From: Ulota crispa
Taxonomy: Eukaryota; Streptophyta; Bryopsida; Orthotrichales; Orthotrichaceae
Assembly (NCBI GenBank): GCA_963920765.1
Contig: OY987246.1
Span: 11,528,868-11,592,867, forward strand
Length of the DNA: 64,000 nt
Direction of reading: 5' to 3'
The notes under the pieces were generated by a model. It ran no database searches. It saw only the letters and a list, made by a program, of their open reading frames with translations, and was not told the DNA's origin. The position numbers and the translations under genes are program-made. The stretch's first letter is position 1. The number at the start of each line of letters is the position of its first letter. Of the stretch, positions 62,442 through 64,000 are shown in pieces.

Positions 62442-62625
62442 CTACATTCTTAACTCACATCGAACAAGCTTCTCCGGCTCCTTCCACTTGCAATTAAACA
62501 CATAACTAAGAATTATGAAACGCCCTTGCAATTAAGTTACTGAAAACTGCACTCTCAGCTTTCATAACTCCATGAACTGCGTGCAGCCACAAAGTGGTTG
62601 TACAGGCTCTCCACTGGCGGCGCCT

Positions 62626-62700
62626 TATAATTAATCCCCGGTGACTGTCTCTCTCCCTCCCCCCTCTTCCTCTCTCTCCTTCTCCCCACCACTCTTCCTA
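62626..62700 (+). promoter_or_regulatory. Candidate TATA box and pyrimidine patch of the GDSL gene
   Basis: TATAATTAAT at 62626-62635 is followed by a dense CT-rich stretch (62644-62700), the arrangement of a plant core promoter with a Y-patch/5' leader. It lies about 160 bp before the first usable ATG. Confidence 0.45.
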
Positions 62701-62793
62701 ACTTATATCAACTCCCAGCCTCCCAAACTCCCCTCCGACGCTGCAATCACCACCAGTTCTCATGCACTGTTGCAAACTCTCCTCATTTGCAGC

Positions 62794-63447
62794 ATGAAAC
62801 TGCGAATAATCAATCGACTGGAGAGTTCACACATCAGGATGCAAACTAGCACGGCGGCGGTGTGGACTTTGCTGTTATGCAGCTTCAGCGTGCAGCTCAT
62901 CGCTTCTGCGCCTCCACCGGCGTCGTTTATATTCGGAGACTCACTTGTGGACGCTGGCAACAACAACTACATCGGCTCTCTAGCACGAGCGAACTACGGC
63001 GCCAATGGCATCGACTTCCCCGGTGGTGCCAAAGCTACTGGCAGGTTCTGCAATGGCCGCACAGTTGCTGATATCATCGGTACAAACTTGTGCTGCTTGA
63101 ATCCCATTCTCTTCTTTGCAATTGCAGTGGCAGTTGCTATTGCATTTGCAGTTGCAGTTGCTGTTACAGTTGCAGTTGCTGTTGCAGTTGCATTTGCAGT
63201 TCCATTTGCAGTTGCATTTGTAGTTGCTGTTGCAGTTTTTTTGATGATGAGTGAACTGTGTGGATCGATGTAGTTTTCTTTGCAAGTTCTGATTTGCTGA
63301 TGGGGATTTTGAGTGCCAGGGCAGCTCCTGGGATTACCGTTTGCGCCGGTGTTTCTGGACCCTGCCGCGAACGGCACAGCCATTCTTCAGGGGGTGAACT
63401 ACGCCTCTGGAGGATCCGGGATTCTGGACTTCACCGGTTTCACTTTC
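62794..63447 (+). CDS. GDSL esterase/lipase, first two exons
   Basis: SGNH/GDSL hydrolases are secreted plant esterases acting on lipid or acyl substrates. Exons: 62794-63079 and 63320-63447, GT-AG, joined in phase (138 residues). The first ATG gives a 15-residue lead before a second in-frame ATG at 62839 that directly precedes a clean signal peptide (WTLLLCSFSVQLIASA); either start is possible. Block I is FIFGDSLVDAGNNNY with the catalytic Ser in GDS; block II is GVNYASGGSGIL with the oxyanion Gly. The family is about 350-380 residues, so the oxyanion Asn block (III) and the catalytic Asp/His block (V) lie to the right of the window. The second exon ends in phase 0 at GTAAGC (63448). Confidence 0.92.
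63119..63239 (+). repeat. Hexamer minisatellite in GDSL intron 1
   Basis: About 20 imperfect units of GTTGCA / TTTGCA / GTTGCT. The frame happens to be open through it, giving a long low-complexity ORF, but the exon 1 donor at 63080-63081 and acceptor at 63318-63319 remove it. Confidence 0.85.
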
Positions 63448-64000
63448 GTAAGCTCGCAAACCAGTCGCTGGCTAAATGTGTCTAGTCATTGCGGTTGTCT
63501 ACTGTCACTGATAGTGTTCGAATATTTGAATTCTAGGCTCTAGTGCCTAAATATGTCTGCTCAGTTGTGAGTCATTCATACGTGTGCGTAGGTTACGATA
63601 TTGGGTAAGATTTAGTAGATGGTACGATCCTTGCTGTAAGAGCTTAAGGCATCATCAACGTATACACGGGGATTGGGGCGGGGAACTGGCCGCTCCTCGT
63701 CCCTCCCCGTCCCAAGAAGTCTTGCAGTCCCTTTCACGGGATCCTCGCAACCCTGGCAACTCCCTTTGTAGATCAAGGCACTGTAGAAGACATTAGTGAA
63801 TACTTGCAAGTTGTTGCTGAGAAGTTGCAAGCTGTAACAAGCTATTGCAAGCAACATGTCATTCCAACAGTAAATGTAGTGAAATGAAAGTCCCAAGACA
63901 CTAAGAAACAAGAAAATTTGTTGTCTGAGCGTCTGAGGAGGTCATTTTGATGGGGCTATCAGTTGATTATGAGTTGCCGTGATTGTGTTGGACCCCTAAA
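63448..64000 (+). other. GDSL intron 2 to window edge
   Basis: No block III or V GDSL exon is seen, so this is probably intron. A GC-rich patch at about 63655-63740 (CACGGGGATTGGGGCGGGG) differs from the surroundings and may be a small inserted element. Confidence 0.45.

Noticed and set aside
62980..63285. Asn/Cys-rich minus-strand ORF
   Set aside because: It is an antisense reading of the GDSL intron hexamer repeat and exon 1.
1..64000. tRNA, rRNA or CRISPR-like arrays
   Set aside because: The repeats seen are tandem or transposon repeats; no cloverleaf, rRNA or regularly spaced direct-repeat array was recognised by reading.

Overview
The window is nuclear DNA of a land plant. It is AT-rich and gene-poor. 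Four plant-type protein genes with GT-AG introns lie in a sea of transposable elements. The plant is probably not a flowering plant: a plastid psaM copy sits in the window, and psaM is kept in the plastids of bryophytes, lycophytes, ferns and gymnosperms but was lost in angiosperms. The embedded mitochondrial atp6 copy also reads like the conserved bryophyte/lycophyte type. I cannot name the species.

Genes. (1) 199-2728 (-) is the first three exons of an NADP-dependent cinnamyl-alcohol-dehydrogenase-like zinc MDR enzyme; the 3' end is off the left edge. (2) 18205-24143 (-) is a complete 17-exon GH47 EDEM-like alpha-mannosidase (ER-associated degradation). All exon phases close, and one intron has a GC donor. 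(3) 46338-50227 (+) is a complete 7-exon gene for a 271-residue, probably chloroplast-targeted membrane protein of unknown function. (4) 62794-63447 (+) is the first two exons of a GDSL esterase/lipase that continues off the right edge. The four have no evident pathway link.

Mobile DNA. 30686-36835 (-) is a decayed Ty3/gypsy chromovirus with both LTRs and a 5-bp target duplication. A family of ~0.9-1 kb elements with termini CCCCTAAAGG at TTAA (six copies), and a second ~0.78 kb family with termini CCCCTGAGCGCTCA, also at TTAA (two copies), look like piggyBac-type non-autonomous transposons. One copy sits inside a TA-flanked mariner-like element whose uninterrupted relative is also in the window. 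There are also two PIF/Harbinger-like elements sharing a TAA, a Stowaway-type element, a large foldback, and two elements with GGGAATTG termini and perfect 8-bp target duplications.

Organelle DNA. At 54120-55285 a plastid psaM copy (one internal stop) lies next to a mitochondrial atp6 copy. The atp6 copy is split by a 414-bp inverted-repeat transposon; taking out the element and one 8-bp duplication puts the reading frame back in register.

The remaining intergenic stretches are AT-rich, contain short tandem repeats and TE fragments, and show no gene I can support. I saw no rRNA, tRNA or CRISPR.
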